Assembly: GCA_904420525.1 (NCBI GenBank)
Contig: CAJFVT010000131.1
Span: forward strand, 1-32,174
Direction of reading: 5' to 3'
Length of the DNA: 32,174 nt
DNA from: an uncultured Clostridia bacterium
Lineage (GTDB): Bacteria; Bacillota; Clostridia; UBA1381
Shown: piece after piece, positions 31,409-32,174 of the stretch
Numbering within the stretch: position 1 is the first letter of the stretch
Layout of the letters: each line of letters begins with the position of its first letter
Notes under the pieces: model-generated
The model's input: only the letters and a program-made list of their open reading frames with translations
What the model was told of the DNA's origin: nothing
Database searches by the model: none
Translations under genes and position numbers: made by a program

Positions 31409-32143
31409 TCATTCCTCCTCACGTCCCGCTGCCGCCTGCCGTGCAACGTTTTCATCGCCCTCAACAGGTCCGTCATATACTATATGTCCGTCGGTCACCC
31501 TTACGATCCTTGAAGCCCGTGCCGCTATTGAGTTATCATGAGTGATCAGGATTATTGTGTTGCCCTCGCGGTTGAGCTGCTGCAGAAACCGCATAACGTC
31601 ACGGCCTGTTCTTGAATCCAGCGCACCGGTGGGCTCATCGGCAAGTATTACCGATGGATCCCCCGCCAGTGCCCTGGCGATAGAAACACGCTGCTGCTGA
31701 CCTCCCGAAAGCTGAGTCGGCATATTTTTTGCCTTTGACGCAAGCCCTACCCTTTCAAGAGCCGCCATCGCACGTGTTTTCTGCTCCTTATCACTGTATC
31801 CTCCATACAAAAGCGGCAGCTGAACATTCTCAAGCACTGAAAGCTTAGGTATCAGATTATACTGCTGAAATATGAAACCGAGCATCTTATTCCTGACGTC
31901 AGCAAGCTCATCATCACTGTAATTTGATATCTCTCTGCCGTTGAGCTTATATGTACCGCTCGTAGGGACATCAAGGCAGCCTATTATATTCATACATGTG
32001 GACTTTCCTGAGCCTGACGATCCAACGATCGCAACGAACTCGCCCTTGTCGATCATAAGAGATATCCCGTCAAGCGCGCGAACCTCGCTGTCGCCTACAT
32101 GATATATCTTATATATATCCGTTAATTCCACTAAATGAGGCAT
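31409..32143 (-). CDS. MacB/LolD-type ABC transporter ATP-binding protein
   Basis: A 244-residue ABC ATPase. Walker A GSSGSGKST (about 42-50), Q-loop FQQYNLIPKLSVLENV (about 92-107), signature LSGGQQQRVSIARAL (about 143-157), Walker B VILADEPTGALDS (about 162-174) and H-loop ILITHD (about 195-200) are all intact. The DEPTGALDS form is typical of MacB/LolD/antimicrobial-peptide exporters. A Glu/Ala-rich tail ends EEE. It energises the permease encoded 7 nt downstream. AAGGAGGT lies 7 nt before the ATG. The upstream gene stops 13 nt before this start, so it is not the first gene of its operon. Confidence 0.95.
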   Translation of the reverse strand: MPHLVELTDIYKIYHVGDSEVRALDGISLMIDKGEFVAIVGSSGSGKSTCMNIIGCLDVPTSGTYKLNGREISNYSDDELADVRNKMLGFIFQQYNLIPKLSVLENVQLPLLYGGYSDKEQKTRAMAALERVGLASKAKNMPTQLSGGQQQRVSIARALAGDPSVILADEPTGALDSRTGRDVMRFLQQLNREGNTIILITHDNSIAARASRIVRVTDGHIVYDGPVEGDENVARQAAAGREEE

Positions 32144-32156
32144 AGTTCATACCTCC

Positions 32157-32174
32157 TTACATCGGGCCGCCGCC
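32157..32174 (-). CDS. Last codons of an upstream gene, possibly an efflux adaptor (MacA/HlyD type)
   Basis: On the minus strand the window edge reads Gly-Gly-Gly-Pro-Met then TAA at 32157-32159. A stop followed directly by the ATPase ribosome binding site is what an operon junction looks like. Clostridial MacA-like adaptors before MacB-type ATPases often end in Gly/Met/Pro-rich tails, but five residues cannot identify the protein. Confidence 0.35.
   Translation of the reverse strand, partial: GGGPM

Overview
The window looks like a chromosomal segment from a gut-type Clostridia, most likely in or near the Ruminococcus/Oscillospiraceae group. The signs are the Gram-positive rimP-nusA-rnpM-L7Ae-infB order, AGGAGG-type ribosome binding sites, consensus TTGACA/TATAAT promoters, heavy use of ATA isoleucine codons, an S-layer-homology protein and moderate GC. 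The genus is a guess. No tRNA, rRNA, CRISPR array or insertion sequence was seen.

Positions 1-14168 (minus strand) are one long housekeeping run: rimP, nusA, rnpM (ylxR), an L7Ae-type protein, infB, rbfA, nrnA, truB, ribF, glmU, pth, mfd, then a PrsA/SurA-like lipoprotein foldase cut by the window edge. A consensus promoter at 14140-14168 reads into rimP through a leader with an 11-bp hairpin. Many junctions overlap or nearly touch (truB/nrnA share ATGA; glmU starts 1 nt after ribF). The run joins two groups that are separate in Bacillus subtilis (rimP-ribF and glmU-pth-mfd). The foldase has its own promoter inside the end of mfd.

Positions 14258-19298 hold a LytR-CpsA-Psr cell-wall ligase and a methionine-gamma-lyase-family PLP enzyme (minus strand). 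Divergent from the latter is a large polytopic membrane protein (plus strand). The divergent pair each have a perfect TTGACA-17-TATAAT promoter. A bidirectional terminator closes the section.

Positions 19300-21640 are the accessory part. It contains an Rpn-family nuclease gene whose 3' end carries a textbook internal ribosome binding site and start codon plus four-residue GMQQ repeats, the layout of the Rpn 'gene-within-a-gene' toxin/antitoxin phage-defence systems. Next come two small XRE regulators, a strong promoter firing into about 100 nt of noncoding, three-hairpin sequence, and a short two-helix membrane protein divergent from the second XRE gene across an operator-like region.

Positions 21720-27905 (plus strand) hold a glutamate-cysteine ligase (GCS2) gene followed closely by a glutathionylspermidine-synthase-type ATP-grasp gene, a possible non-standard thiol or gamma-glutamyl peptide pathway. 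A YghZ-like aldo/keto reductase and two iron-type alcohol dehydrogenases follow, suggesting an aldehyde/redox theme. Positions 27910-32174 (minus strand) hold a MacB-type ABC ATPase and permease followed by an S-layer-homology protein; the last few codons of an upstream gene lie at the window edge.
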